NCBI GenBank assembly: GCA_029263015.1
Contig: JAJCYI010000032.1
Coordinates: 1 to 40,204 of the forward strand
Reading direction: 5' to 3'
DNA length: 40,204 nt
From: Saprospiraceae bacterium
Lineage (GTDB): Bacteria; Bacteroidota; Bacteroidia; Chitinophagales; Saprospiraceae
The notes under the pieces are model-generated. The model searched no databases, was not told the DNA's origin, and worked only from the letters and a program-made list of their open reading frames with translations. The position numbers and the translations under genes are program-made. The first letter of the stretch is position 1; every line of letters starts with the position of its first letter. Of this stretch, positions 10,076-17,289 are shown piece by piece.

Positions 10076-10604
10076 AAAAACAAACCTCCTCCATTTGACT
10101 CCTCATATAGCTCACTATTCCCACCTGAGTGCCCTCCTTTAAATGTAAATCCATCGATAATGGGAATGATCGATGTTTTGTTCTCAACCAGCATTATTGT
10201 CCAGACATTGTCGGATCGATTGGTCTCAAAATCATCAACTATATCGTCTTGATTGAGATCTCCAGAAAGGATGGTTGGGAGATCAATGATATTTCTTTCG
10301 GAGAGGCTGGTTTCGGTGCCTGCAAAGCTGCCGTATAATTGGAGACCTTCTTCAATGAGAAAAGTAGTTGACCTTGGGTCACCTGATTTGCCAGGTAGAT
10401 AAATCCCTTCTGCCACCCAAATCTGGTCACTTTCATTGGCCGACGCTATGGCATCCTGTAAGTCAGCATAAGCATCCTGCCAGGAAGTGCCATCATTTTT
10501 TCCAGCAGCAGTGGTGCTAACATAGATTTGAGCTATGCCTATTTGGCAGCCTATGAGGCCATCAAAAGTGTAAAGATAATCTTAACAACAACCGACTTAT
10601 CCAT
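10076..10604 (-). pseudogene. N-terminal piece of a right-handed beta-helix / T9SS-type surface protein cut by IS1
   Basis: Read on the minus strand, the frame contains AQIYVSTTAAGKNDGTSWQD, then AYADLQDAIASANESDQIWV and AEGIYLPG, then QLYGSFAGTETSLSERN and ILSGDLNQDD. These are hallmarks of large Bacteroidota surface proteins with a parallel beta-helix or choice-of-anchor domain and a T9SS tail. Two lesions are visible. The signal peptide frame from ATG 10604 (MDKSVVVKIIFTLLMAS) hits a stop and must shift by one base to join the mature part. At 10075 the IS1 end breaks the gene after GGGLFLG. No continuation was found on the far side of the IS, so the rest was lost rather than just split. 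Confidence 0.75.
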
Positions 10605-10642
10605 AGAATTTTGTATCGCTCAAATGAAAAATTGGAAGGGGA

Positions 10643-11416
10643 TCACTCCTTTTCATCCTTCTCAACAGTAGTTCCACCCCGCTCCACTTCCTGCACTTTT
10701 ACATCCAAGATCATGATTTTCTGCCAAATCTTATTGGAAAGCTCATGGGCAAGCATTTCCACCTCGTTCACGATTTTCAGCACTTCTGAGTCCTGGAAAT
10801 ACTGGACATGTAGCGCTGCCAATTTGGAATTGATGGCCAACAGTTCGGCGCAATAATCAAGGTAGCGGGTAAGTGCTTCGGGCGACATAGGCCGAGGGCT
10901 GGAAGCCGTTATTTCAGCACCTGTTAATATAATGCTTGGATCCTTGCTCAATTGGTGCATATCTACCACGTGGGCAATACTCCGCAGGCGGTGCAATGAC
11001 TGGAATGCCTTTTTCCGTTTCAGCCTATTTTCCAAAGTAGCAAAAAATATGATGCCGATGGAGAGTAGGATGATCTCGTTGGTTGCACTCTCTACGCCCT
11101 GCAAAGTTTCCATCAATCCATCCTGTCCGGTATTAGAAAAACTGATGGTGAGGATAGACAACCACACCGCAAAAATGATCAGTCCAGTAATACCTATGAT
11201 AGTGAGTATGCGGAGCGACCAAAGTGGCCTTCGGAGTTCTTCCACCAAACTGATGATGCCCTGCGCTACTTGCCGGAGTTCAATGGCCACTTTCCCCAGA
11301 CCAGCATCGGGAAAAGTTTGTTCAATACGCGACTTTACATGGTCCAGCGTCTTGACAATGTGGGCGGGATCGAGTTCGCTGTATTTGCCGGAAGGGAATT
11401 TTGTTTTGAAGAACAC
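10643..11416 (-). CDS. Two-TM conserved hypothetical membrane protein
   Basis: A 257-residue protein of unknown function, starting at GTG 11416. An amphipathic N-terminal helical part (1-65) precedes two hydrophobic segments: about 68-93 (LRILTIIGITGLIIFAVWLS) and about 112-130 (EIILLSIGIIFFATLEN), separated by a short polar loop. The rest is long, helical and charged, ending in EVERGGTTVEKDEKE, and is probably cytoplasmic. The layout (helical domain, TM hairpin, helical domain) suits a membrane-anchored scaffold or sensor, but no catalytic motif is visible. It lies 23 bp downstream of the Uma2 gene in the same direction, so the two may share a transcript. Confidence 0.7.
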   Translation of the reverse strand: MFFKTKFPSGKYSELDPAHIVKTLDHVKSRIEQTFPDAGLGKVAIELRQVAQGIISLVEELRRPLWSLRILTIIGITGLIIFAVWLSILTISFSNTGQDGLMETLQGVESATNEIILLSIGIIFFATLENRLKRKKAFQSLHRLRSIAHVVDMHQLSKDPSIILTGAEITASSPRPMSPEALTRYLDYCAELLAINSKLAALHVQYFQDSEVLKIVNEVEMLAHELSNKIWQKIMILDVKVQEVERGGTTVEKDEKE

Positions 11417-11426
11417 GGGCTGAAGG

Positions 11427-11450
11427 AGTGATTAGTGAATTAGTGATTAG
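11427..11450. repeat. Short array of AGTGATTAG-type repeats over the Uma2 stop codon
   Basis: Three units of 7-8 bp (AGTGATT, AGTGAATT, AGTGATT) occur in a row. The stop codon of the Uma2 gene (TAA, 11440-11442 on the minus strand) and its last three codons (Pro-Asn-His) lie in or next to the array. The same unit occurs at the end of the TIR-like gene at 15931-15954. Confidence 0.65.
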
Positions 11451-12024
11451 GCGTGTCAAGTTTTATCCTTTTGTAAATAGTTGCCAAAGAGAGTTTGATG
11501 TCAAATTCATTTAATTCAATAACATCTTCTGGCTCTGTAAAATATTGGGTTTCCCAATTGCCAGAATCGCTGCGGCTGTGCAAGACCACCCACATTTCAT
11601 CCTGCGATACGATCAGGTAGTATTTCATGGAAGCTATCTTCAGGTACTCCCGCCTTTTCTTCACACGGTCGCGATAGCCTGATTTGTCCGAGGCTACTTC
11701 GGCCATCAAAATTGGTTGTTTGACAATGTATTTGTCCTCATCGTATTCAACCGGAGCAACAACTATATCAGGATAACGATAAACCCCAAGGGGGATGACT
11801 TCTGTCTTTACATTATGATCGAAAACATTAAACCCTTTTTCATACAGAGGGTCGTCTAACTGTTTTTTGATATTACCAACTATAATGTTGGCACGTTTGG
11901 CTTCTCCAGGAAATGGGATGAGGTTTCCATAATAAAATTCATGGCGGACATCGGAGCGTTTTTCCAACTCCAGCCATTCTTCTACGGTGTATTTCTTTTC
12001 TATTGTTTCTATCGGTGCAGTCAT
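11440..12024 (-). CDS. Uma2-family (DUF820) PD-(D/E)xK nuclease-like protein
   Basis: The 194-residue protein has the Uma2/DUF820 layout: an N-terminal 'YTVEEWLELEK...RHEFYYGNLIP' segment, then the core strand YRYPDIVV (Asp86) and PILMAEVASDKSGYRDRVKK (Glu109), then a Tyr-rich 'YLKIASMKYYLIV' helix-strand pair. These match the PD-(D/E)xK nuclease fold, with Asp86 and Glu109 as likely metal ligands. The biological role of this large family is not known; members are often scattered near mobile DNA. The last codons come from a short repeat array. It is followed closely by the two-TM protein on the same strand. Confidence 0.85.
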   Translation of the reverse strand: MTAPIETIEKKYTVEEWLELEKRSDVRHEFYYGNLIPFPGEAKRANIIVGNIKKQLDDPLYEKGFNVFDHNVKTEVIPLGVYRYPDIVVAPVEYDEDKYIVKQPILMAEVASDKSGYRDRVKKRREYLKIASMKYYLIVSQDEMWVVLHSRSDSGNWETQYFTEPEDVIELNEFDIKLSLATIYKRIKLDTPNH

Positions 12025-12088
12025 TAAGATGGTCTTTTATTTTGACAAATATAAAGGAAATGAAAGAATTGCTTCATTGCTGTTGACC

Positions 12089-12135
12089 ATGAAACCATGG
12101 AACCGTGAAACATGGAACAATGAAGCCATGACACC
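12089..12135. repeat. Array of ATGGAACC-type octamers abutting the mutS2 stop
   Basis: Six degenerate units of 7-9 bp follow one another (ATGAAACC, ATGGAACC, GTGAAAC, ATGGAAC, AATGAAGCC, ATGACACC). The array ends 2 bp from the mutS2 stop codon (TAA, 12138-12140 on the minus strand). Its unit is unrelated to those at the other four gene ends, but period and placement are alike. Confidence 0.65.
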
Positions 12136-12137
12136 AT

Positions 12138-14639
12138 TTAAATCTCCACAATCGTCACCCCATCCCCACCTTCTTTGTTAGCAGGATGATAAATTCGTTT
12201 CACTTCGCCGTATTCCCTGATTTTTTCACGCACGACGTTGCGGAGGGCGCCGCTGCCTTTCCCGTGTACGATCTGGAGGTTGTTGGCACTTGAGAGCAAC
12301 GCCCGGTCGAGGAAGGCTTCAATGATCTGGAGCGCATCGGTCATGGTCATGCCCCGGATGTCGAGTTTGGAATCGAAATTGGCACCATTGCTCACCGTAT
12401 CCGTTTTGATGCTGGTGGTGGAGGGTAGCGGTTCATTGGCAGGAATGAGGTCGCGTATATGGACGGTCATGCGTATATGCCCCATTTCTACAATGGCCTT
12501 TTTCCGGTCCATGCTAACGACCGTGCCCGTGGCTGAACCAGAACGCATTTTCACAAAATCGCCCTCTTGGATAGGGCCGTTGCCTCCGGCTGCATTTTGT
12601 TTCGACACAGGCGAATTCGGAAGAGGGACTTCATAAACAGCATCGTGTAAAGTAGAAACGGTCTCCTCCAGTTCCTTTCGTTCCTCCTTAACTTCCGCTG
12701 CGAGCCTTTTCGCTTTTTCAAGGTTTTGGGATTCCCGGATTTCCTGGATCACCCGTTGCAGTTCTTTGTTGTCCCGTGCGGTATCTTGAAGTGTTGCTTG
12801 TTTTGACGCCAGTTTTTGTTTTTTGAGGCGGTATTCAAGATCGCCTTGCAGTTCATCGTAAATCTTAATGAGGCGCTTGAGCTGTTTTTCCTTATCCATC
12901 ACGGAACTCAGCTTTTCTTCAACTTCCAGTTTTTCACGTTGCAAGTCGATCAGCAGTTCGTCCACGGCAATCTCGCTTTTCCCAGTCCGTTTTCGGGCGT
13001 AGCCGATCACCTTTTTGCCCAGGCCACTCTTCTGCGCTATTTCAAAAGCATACGAACTACCAGGCCTCCCAACTTTGAACATATAAGTCGGAGAAAGGTG
13101 CTCCTTGTCGAACAACATAGAACCGTTCACGATGCCTCTATTTTTGAAAGCGAACATTTTGAGGTTGGAATAATGGGTTGTAATGACACCAAAAACCTTC
13201 TTATCATTCAGCTCTTTTAAAATTGCTTCCGCAATGGCACCGCCCATTTTGGGATCGGTCCCTGAGCCAAATTCATCAATCAGGATTAGTGAGTCCTTAT
13301 CCGCTTTTTCCAGGAAAGTCCGCATATTGGCCAACCGGCTAGAGTAGGTCGAAAGGTCATCTTCGATAGATTGTTGGTCGCCGATGTCGGCGAATATTTT
13401 TTTGAAGACCCCCATCTCCGAAATCTCGTCCATCGGCACCAACATGCCCGACTGCATCATTAATTGCAGCAGCCCCACCGATTTCATCAAAATGGATTTG
13501 CCCCCTGCATTCGGCCCACTCAATACGACTATGCGGTTGTCGCCGAGCAGCGTCAGGTCGAATGGCACCACTTCTTTTCCTTCTTTTTTATTTTTTAAAT
13601 ACAAAAGCGGGTGCTTGGCCATTTGAATGCCAAAATGAGGAATGCCACCCCTAACCCCGAAAGGGGAGTTACCTTCCTCTTTTTGGAGGGCAGTACTGCC
13701 AGTTCGGCCAGCAGTATTTTTCCCTTCATCTCCTCCTTCCTTTTTTAATCGTGGAATGTGAGCGTTCATTTGAGAGGCCAACCGCGCTTTCGCATACACC
13801 ATATCAAAGCGCACCAGCAATTGCAACCAAGTTTCAATTTGGCCGATGTACGGTCGAAAAGTAGCACTCAGTTCTTTAAGGATGCGCCAGATCTCCCGGC
13901 GTTCTTCCTGATGTAAATCGAAAATATCGTTGTTGATATTGATAACGGCTTCCGGCTCAATGAAAGCTGTTCGGCCTGTCGCGCTCTCGTCGTGGATGAT
14001 GCCCCGTATTTTACGTTTATGCTCTGCGGGAACGCTGAAAACCCGGCGGCCATTCCGTATAGATTCCACGTTATCGGACAGCCAGCCTTTATCGCGGTAC
14101 TGCTGGATGAGAATGCGGAACACCTTGTCCATGTCGCGTTGCCGGTTGATGACCTGGCTACGGATTTTTGCCAGCATCGGCGAGGCATTCGGGCGGATAT
14201 TCCCTTCTTCGTCAAATACTTTCTGGATTGTTTTTGAAAGTTCTGGGTCGTAATCTACTGGGCGGATGATGTCGAACAGGTGGGGATAAATCTTTTTTCG
14301 GTCTTCGTCAAAAAATTGAAAGATATCGCCCGTTATCAGCAGAACATTATTGATTCGGCGCCAGGCATCTTCCGGCAGAACATAGTCAATAATGGCAAGC
14401 AGTTTCAAGTCTTCAGACAGGTCTTGATAAGTGGAGAGAGGAAAATGGTCGTTCTGTTCAATGGTGATCTTGTACTCCCAAACCTCGTTAAGTTGTCGCT
14501 CGATGGTAGCAACATCTGTCATCACAGGCATCTCTCGAACTCCTTTTTTTCCTAAATCGCCATAACATTCCTTTTCCAGCAGGATAAGGATTTTATCAAA
14601 TTCGAGTTTTTCGTACAAGTCTTTAGGTTCCAGTTGCAT
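12138..14639 (-). CDS. mutS2: MutS2: MutS-type ATPase with C-terminal Smr nuclease domain
   Basis: MutS2 binds branched DNA and collided ribosomes and acts in recombination control or ribosome rescue, not mismatch repair. The 833-residue protein lacks the MutS mismatch-recognition domain. Core and clamp regions occupy about 1-300. The ATPase follows with Walker A GPNAGGKS at 375-382, Walker B-type LILIDEFGSGTDP and the downstream ITTHY. A long coiled coil spans about 540-650. The Smr domain ends the protein (LDIRGMTMTDAL, IVHGKGSGALR). Residues ~301-332 are a foreign Gly/Thr-rich insertion just before the ATPase (listed separately). An ATG at 14675 would add 12 residues, but it sits inside a leader hairpin, so ATG 14639 is preferred. 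It is monocistronic, or the first gene of a run with Uma2. Confidence 0.93.
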   Translation of the reverse strand: MQLEPKDLYEKLEFDKILILLEKECYGDLGKKGVREMPVMTDVATIERQLNEVWEYKITIEQNDHFPLSTYQDLSEDLKLLAIIDYVLPEDAWRRINNVLLITGDIFQFFDEDRKKIYPHLFDIIRPVDYDPELSKTIQKVFDEEGNIRPNASPMLAKIRSQVINRQRDMDKVFRILIQQYRDKGWLSDNVESIRNGRRVFSVPAEHKRKIRGIIHDESATGRTAFIEPEAVININNDIFDLHQEERREIWRILKELSATFRPYIGQIETWLQLLVRFDMVYAKARLASQMNAHIPRLKKEGGDEGKNTAGRTGSTALQKEEGNSPFGVRGGIPHFGIQMAKHPLLYLKNKKEGKEVVPFDLTLLGDNRIVVLSGPNAGGKSILMKSVGLLQLMMQSGMLVPMDEISEMGVFKKIFADIGDQQSIEDDLSTYSSRLANMRTFLEKADKDSLILIDEFGSGTDPKMGGAIAEAILKELNDKKVFGVITTHYSNLKMFAFKNRGIVNGSMLFDKEHLSPTYMFKVGRPGSSYAFEIAQKSGLGKKVIGYARKRTGKSEIAVDELLIDLQREKLEVEEKLSSVMDKEKQLKRLIKIYDELQGDLEYRLKKQKLASKQATLQDTARDNKELQRVIQEIRESQNLEKAKRLAAEVKEERKELEETVSTLHDAVYEVPLPNSPVSKQNAAGGNGPIQEGDFVKMRSGSATGTVVSMDRKKAIVEMGHIRMTVHIRDLIPANEPLPSTTSIKTDTVSNGANFDSKLDIRGMTMTDALQIIEAFLDRALLSSANNLQIVHGKGSGALRNVVREKIREYGEVKRIYHPANKEGGDGVTIVEI
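13644..13736. repeat. Palindromic repeat element inserted in frame in mutS2
   Basis: About 93 bp encode a stretch absent from typical MutS2 proteins (roughly GGDEGKNTAGRTGSTALQKE then EGNSPFGVRGG), between IPRLKKE and IPHFGIQMAKHPLLYL. On the + strand it contains CCCCTAACCCCGAAAGGGG, which can form a CCCC-GAAA-GGGG hairpin, and the perfect 12-bp palindrome GGCAGTACTGCC. A third arm pair follows (CAGTTCGGCCAGCAGTA). A + strand CTTCCT(C)TTTTT-like run lies at both ends. The length is a multiple of three, so the ORF stays open. Confidence 0.65.
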
Positions 14640-14656
14640 GTCGCTTAATTTCTCTA

Positions 14657-14713
14657 AGTGCCGAGCAATAAACAAGATGGGTCAATCGGCGCTGTTATTT
14701 GTTGCTCGGCACT
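14657..14713 (-). promoter_or_regulatory. Leader hairpin of mutS2
   Basis: A perfect 12-bp inverted repeat, AGTGCCGAGCAA at 14657-14668 and TTGCTCGGCACT at 14702-14713, surrounds a 33-bp loop. In the mutS2 transcript it would form near the 5' end, 17 nt before ATG 14639. The alternative ATG 14675 lies inside it. Confidence 0.6.
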
Positions 14714-14729
14714 ATTCTGCACATTTTTG

Positions 14730-14737
14730 CAAAAGTA
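14730..14737 (-). promoter_or_regulatory. Putative -7 promoter element of mutS2
   Basis: The minus strand reads TACTTTTG followed by C, a full match to the Bacteroidota -7 motif TAnnTTTG. A start of transcription about 10 nt on would place the leader hairpin at the very 5' end. A clear -33 TTTG at normal spacing was not seen; the nearest one lies only 12 bp upstream. Confidence 0.45.
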
Positions 14738-14888
14738 CGGGGATGGGAACAAAAGGTGAGGGAGTAAGTTCTTCCTATGTGAAATATTTCAAAATAAAAA
14801 GGAGTTAGCCTTGACCTAATGGTAAGAAATTACGAATTTTGAACGATCCTTGATTCAGCAACGTTTATTATAGGCCAGATTTGTAAGA

Positions 14889-15006
14889 GAATTGGAAAAA
14901 ATAATCTACACATTCTGACTTGTCTTTTTTTCTTTTGAGAAATTTAAAAAATCCTCAAAAGAAAAAATTACTGCGTCACCATGCATACCTTATTATTTTC
15001 CAATTC
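14889..15006. repeat. Nested inverted repeats upstream of the DUF2188/TIR-like pair
   Basis: The 348-bp gap between mutS2 and the DUF2188 gene holds two nested dyads. The outer arms are GAATTGGAAAAAATAAT (14889-14905) and ATTATTTTCCAATTC (14992-15006), pairing 15 bp with a bulge. The inner arms are TTTTTTCTTTTGAG (14926-14939) and CTCAAAAGAAAAAA (14954-14967), 14 bp perfect with a 14-bp loop. It could be a small palindromic mobile element, an operator, or a two-way terminator. The remaining bases of the gap (14738-14888) show nothing I can name. Confidence 0.55.
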
Positions 15007-15023
15007 CCTAAAAAGAAAACTAT

Positions 15024-15275
15024 ATGCCGGAAGTAAAAAGAATCCATGTCATTAAAAGAAAAAATGGCTGGGCCGTTAGAAAACACGGGGCGCAAAGAGC
15101 CACGAAGATTTACAAATTAAAGGAAGATGCCATTAACAATGCCATCACCTACCGAAAACTGGGATTCACCGTAGTTGTCCATAAAAAAGATGCTTCCGTT
15201 GAAAAATGGATCGAACCCCTCACCCTTCCCAATAATGGGCAAGTCCGCAGAATGCTCCACAAAGTTGCCAGCTAA
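15024..15275 (+). CDS. DUF2188 protein
   Basis: An 83-residue basic protein with the DUF2188 pattern: 'IHVIKRKNGWAVRKHGAQRATKIYKLKEDAINNAI' followed by 'VVVHKKDASVEKWIEPL'. Members are small, single-domain, of unknown function, often next to restriction, transposon or stress genes, and thought to adopt a compact alpha/beta fold. Residues 70-83 (NNGQVRRMLHKVAS) are an extra tail. No signal peptide or TM segment is present, so it is cytoplasmic. It lies 49 bp ahead of the TIR-like gene on the same strand and behind nested inverted repeats, which suggests a two-gene unit. Confidence 0.8.
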   Translation: MPEVKRIHVIKRKNGWAVRKHGAQRATKIYKLKEDAINNAITYRKLGFTVVVHKKDASVEKWIEPLTLPNNGQVRRMLHKVAS

Positions 15276-15324
15276 TAAATCCTAATTCTTTTCCCTACTT
15301 CAAAACCCTTTCCCAAGGCCAGTT

Positions 15325-15933
15325 ATGGACAATTTTGACAAAAATGTTTTCATCAATTGTCCTTTCGATGATGCCTACCTTCCGTTGTTAAAAGCCCTTT
15401 TATTTACCATTAAATACTGTGGGTTCACTCCGCGCATAGCGCTTGAACGCTTCGATTCTGGAGAAGTGAGGTTGGTAAAGATCAAGCAACTGATCGAAGC
15501 TTCCATATACAGCATTCACGATTTGAGCCGAATCAAAGCTACCGCAATAGGTGAATACTTTAGGCTCAACATGCCCCTGGAACTGGGTATTGATATCGGA
15601 TGCCGAGAATACCACGGTTTGGAAAAATACCAGAATAAGAAAATATTGATTTTAGAGTCTGAAAGGTTTGGCATTCAAAAAGCCCTTTCGGACATGTCAT
15701 TTGCAGATTGTAAATGCCATTTGGGTGAGGATGTACAAATGGTTTCCTGTGTCAGGGAATGGTTTGCAGAGTTGGGCATCAAGCAACTCAGGTCTCCTTC
15801 TTATATTTGGGACAAATACAATGACTTCATATCGGAAGTTTACAGGAAAAAGAAGCAAGAAGGGTTCAATCCCTCAGAAATTGAAAACATCCCTATTCCT
15901 GAATTCATGGATTGGATCGATGATAAGGTTTAG
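15325..15933 (+). CDS. Conserved protein with TIR / nucleoside deoxyribosyltransferase-like fold
   Basis: A 202-residue protein of a widespread unnamed family. Its hallmarks are VFINCPFDDAY (8-18), SIHDLSR (63-69) and FRLNMPLELGIDIGC (79-93). The arrangement of an N-terminal strand with a PFD turn, a mid 'hDLSR' strand end and a later 'ELG' helix parallels nucleoside 2-deoxyribosyltransferases and TIR-like NAD-cleaving domains ('ADLT...NPNVxxELGxA'). By analogy Glu86 would be the catalytic Glu; this is inference, not shown for this family. It has no TM or signal sequence. Its stop TAG (15931-15933) begins a heptad repeat array. It probably forms an operon with the DUF2188 gene. A defence effector or nucleotide-metabolism enzyme is possible. 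Confidence 0.7.
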   Translation: MDNFDKNVFINCPFDDAYLPLLKALLFTIKYCGFTPRIALERFDSGEVRLVKIKQLIEASIYSIHDLSRIKATAIGEYFRLNMPLELGIDIGCREYHGLEKYQNKKILILESERFGIQKALSDMSFADCKCHLGEDVQMVSCVREWFAELGIKQLRSPSYIWDKYNDFISEVYRKKKQEGFNPSEIENIPIPEFMDWIDDKV

Positions 15934-15954
15934 TGATTAGTGATTAGTGATTAG
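15931..15954. repeat. TGATTAG heptad array starting at the TIR-like gene's stop codon
   Basis: Three perfect TGATTAG units follow the TAG stop directly (15934-15954), then degenerate TTTAATAG/TAATTAG. A run of TGATTAG carries stop codons in all three + frames. The same motif covers the Uma2 stop at 11427-11450. Confidence 0.65.
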
Positions 15955-16080
15955 TTTAATAGTAATTAGTATGCCAAATACCTGACAACCAATTGTTTGC
16001 ACAATAATAAAATAGTCAATCAATTGCGGTAATGTCCCAAATATCCAATTTCAAACATCTATTAACGAAACACCAACACA

Positions 16081-16641
16081 ATGAAAAAAGCACTGTTTAT
16101 CATCTCCTCATTTTTGATTTTTTCTTGCCAACCCCCTACCCCCGAATCCATTGAGGTTGCAAAAGCCCAAACGCAATCTGACTACGACCCAGAGGCCACC
16201 TTAATGGCCCTTGGTATCAAACTTCCTGATGCTGCAACGCCCGTCGCCAATTATGTCAACGCTGTCCGAACTGGCAACCTTCTTTTCCTTGCTGGCAAAG
16301 GCCCGAACAAACCAGGCGGCGGTTATGTCACTGGCAAAGTCGGACAAGACCTGACCATCGAAGAAGGCTACGAAGCTGCCCAGCTGGCTGCCATATCCCA
16401 ACTTGCTGTGCTAAAAGCCGAACTCGGTAATTTGAACAAAGTAAAACGCATCGTGAAAGTGACAGGCATGGTCAATTGTACTTCTGATTTCACCAACCAG
16501 CCCGAAGTCATCAACGGATTTTCTGATTTGATGGTCAAAGTTTTCGGAGACCGTGGCAAACACGCCCGGGCTGCTGTCGGAATGGGTTCCCTCCCGAGGA
16601 ATATCGCTGTGGAGATTGAGGCGGTTGTGGAGGTGGAGTGA
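16081..16641 (+). CDS. RidA/YjgF-like lipoprotein
   Basis: A 186-residue protein whose C-terminal ~145 residues belong to the RidA (YjgF/YER057c/UK114) family, trimeric enamine/imine deaminases that clear reactive 2-aminoacrylate. The N-terminus is a lipoprotein signal, MKKALFIISSFLIFSC, with lipobox Cys16, followed by a Pro-rich linker. Recognisable RidA stretches are NYVNAVRTGNLLFLAGKGP, GYEAAQLAAISQLAVL, VKRIVKVTGMVNC and ARAAVGMGSLPRNIAVEIEAVVEV. The Arg that binds the carboxylate in active RidA proteins sits in the 'ARxAVxxxxLPxxxxVEI' block and seems kept. An exported, membrane-anchored RidA is unusual, since these proteins normally act in the cytoplasm. It is monocistronic and converges on the SPOR-like gene. 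Confidence 0.87.
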   Translation: MKKALFIISSFLIFSCQPPTPESIEVAKAQTQSDYDPEATLMALGIKLPDAATPVANYVNAVRTGNLLFLAGKGPNKPGGGYVTGKVGQDLTIEEGYEAAQLAAISQLAVLKAELGNLNKVKRIVKVTGMVNCTSDFTNQPEVINGFSDLMVKVFGDRGKHARAAVGMGSLPRNIAVEIEAVVEVE

Positions 16642-16659
16642 AATGGGTATTGAACTACC

Positions 16660-16691
16660 AAAAAAAGGCCCGCCCCAAAAAAGGGACGAGC
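16660..16691 (-). terminator. Rho-independent terminator of the SPOR-like gene
   Basis: On the minus strand GCTCGTCCC pairs with GGGGCGGGC (nine pairs, two of them G-T) around a T6 loop, followed by C and seven Ts. It lies 60 bp downstream of the stop at 16752. Confidence 0.75.
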
Positions 16692-16751
16692 TCCATCGTC
16701 ATTGGTCTCAAGAAAAGAAAACTAAATATATTGGCGCAAAATTAAGCAGGG

Positions 16752-17177
16752 TCAATTCGCCCTGACGATCTTGCGGATGCCGTCTTTATAGTGTACCAAC
16801 TTGGCCTCTTTTGCCTTTGGTACAATGATGGTGTTCAGAAAATGGAGAGCTGATTCGTCGCTAGAGAACCTGCCCAAGATGAGGTAAGAATACCCTCCCC
16901 GTTCCAACTTGTCGTAATGGACTTTGCCGAACTGGCGGAATACTGGATTCGCCCTGTCCAATGGATAGGTGGATGATGCGACTTCTATCGCATAACCTAT
17001 ATAAGATACAGGTAATTTTTTGTGGAAACGATATGGACTTGGCGTCTCGGGCAACTTGGAATCAGCAGCCCGGTAGGCCACCTCACCTTGATAGGACAAA
17101 GATGATTGGGAATATGCAGTAGCAGCAAAAAACACGGTCGCCAATAACAGCGCCAAAGGGATACGAAGGGTGTTCAC
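16752..17177 (-). CDS. Secreted SPOR-like domain protein
   Basis: A 141-residue exported protein starting at GTG 17177. The signal peptide is about 1-23 (NTLRIPLALLLATVFFAATAYSQ). The C-terminal 75 residues look like a SPOR domain: 'FGKVHYDKLERGGYSYLILG', then FSSDESALHFLNTIIVPKAK and AKLVHYKDGIRK, i.e. a beta-alpha-beta unit with the usual 'Y.v.iG.F.s...A..fl' pattern. SPOR domains bind denuded septal peptidoglycan, but in Bacteroidota similar short forms occur with no known partner. It has its own terminator and no operon partners. Confidence 0.65.
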   Translation of the reverse strand: MNTLRIPLALLLATVFFAATAYSQSSLSYQGEVAYRAADSKLPETPSPYRFHKKLPVSYIGYAIEVASSTYPLDRANPVFRQFGKVHYDKLERGGYSYLILGRFSSDESALHFLNTIIVPKAKEAKLVHYKDGIRKIVRAN

Positions 17178-17289
17178 GGGTATTATATTTAATAAAATAT
17201 TAATATAAAATTATGCCAAATACTCCACCTAATAACCAAACCCATTGACTGGGAAGCATTAGGTTTCCAAGTGTGTGTTCATTTAAGGT

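Noticed and set aside
12816-13220. 134-codon open frame antisense to mutS2
   Set aside because: The opposite strand encodes a clear MutS2 coiled coil and ATPase end; the antisense peptide looks like its mirror.
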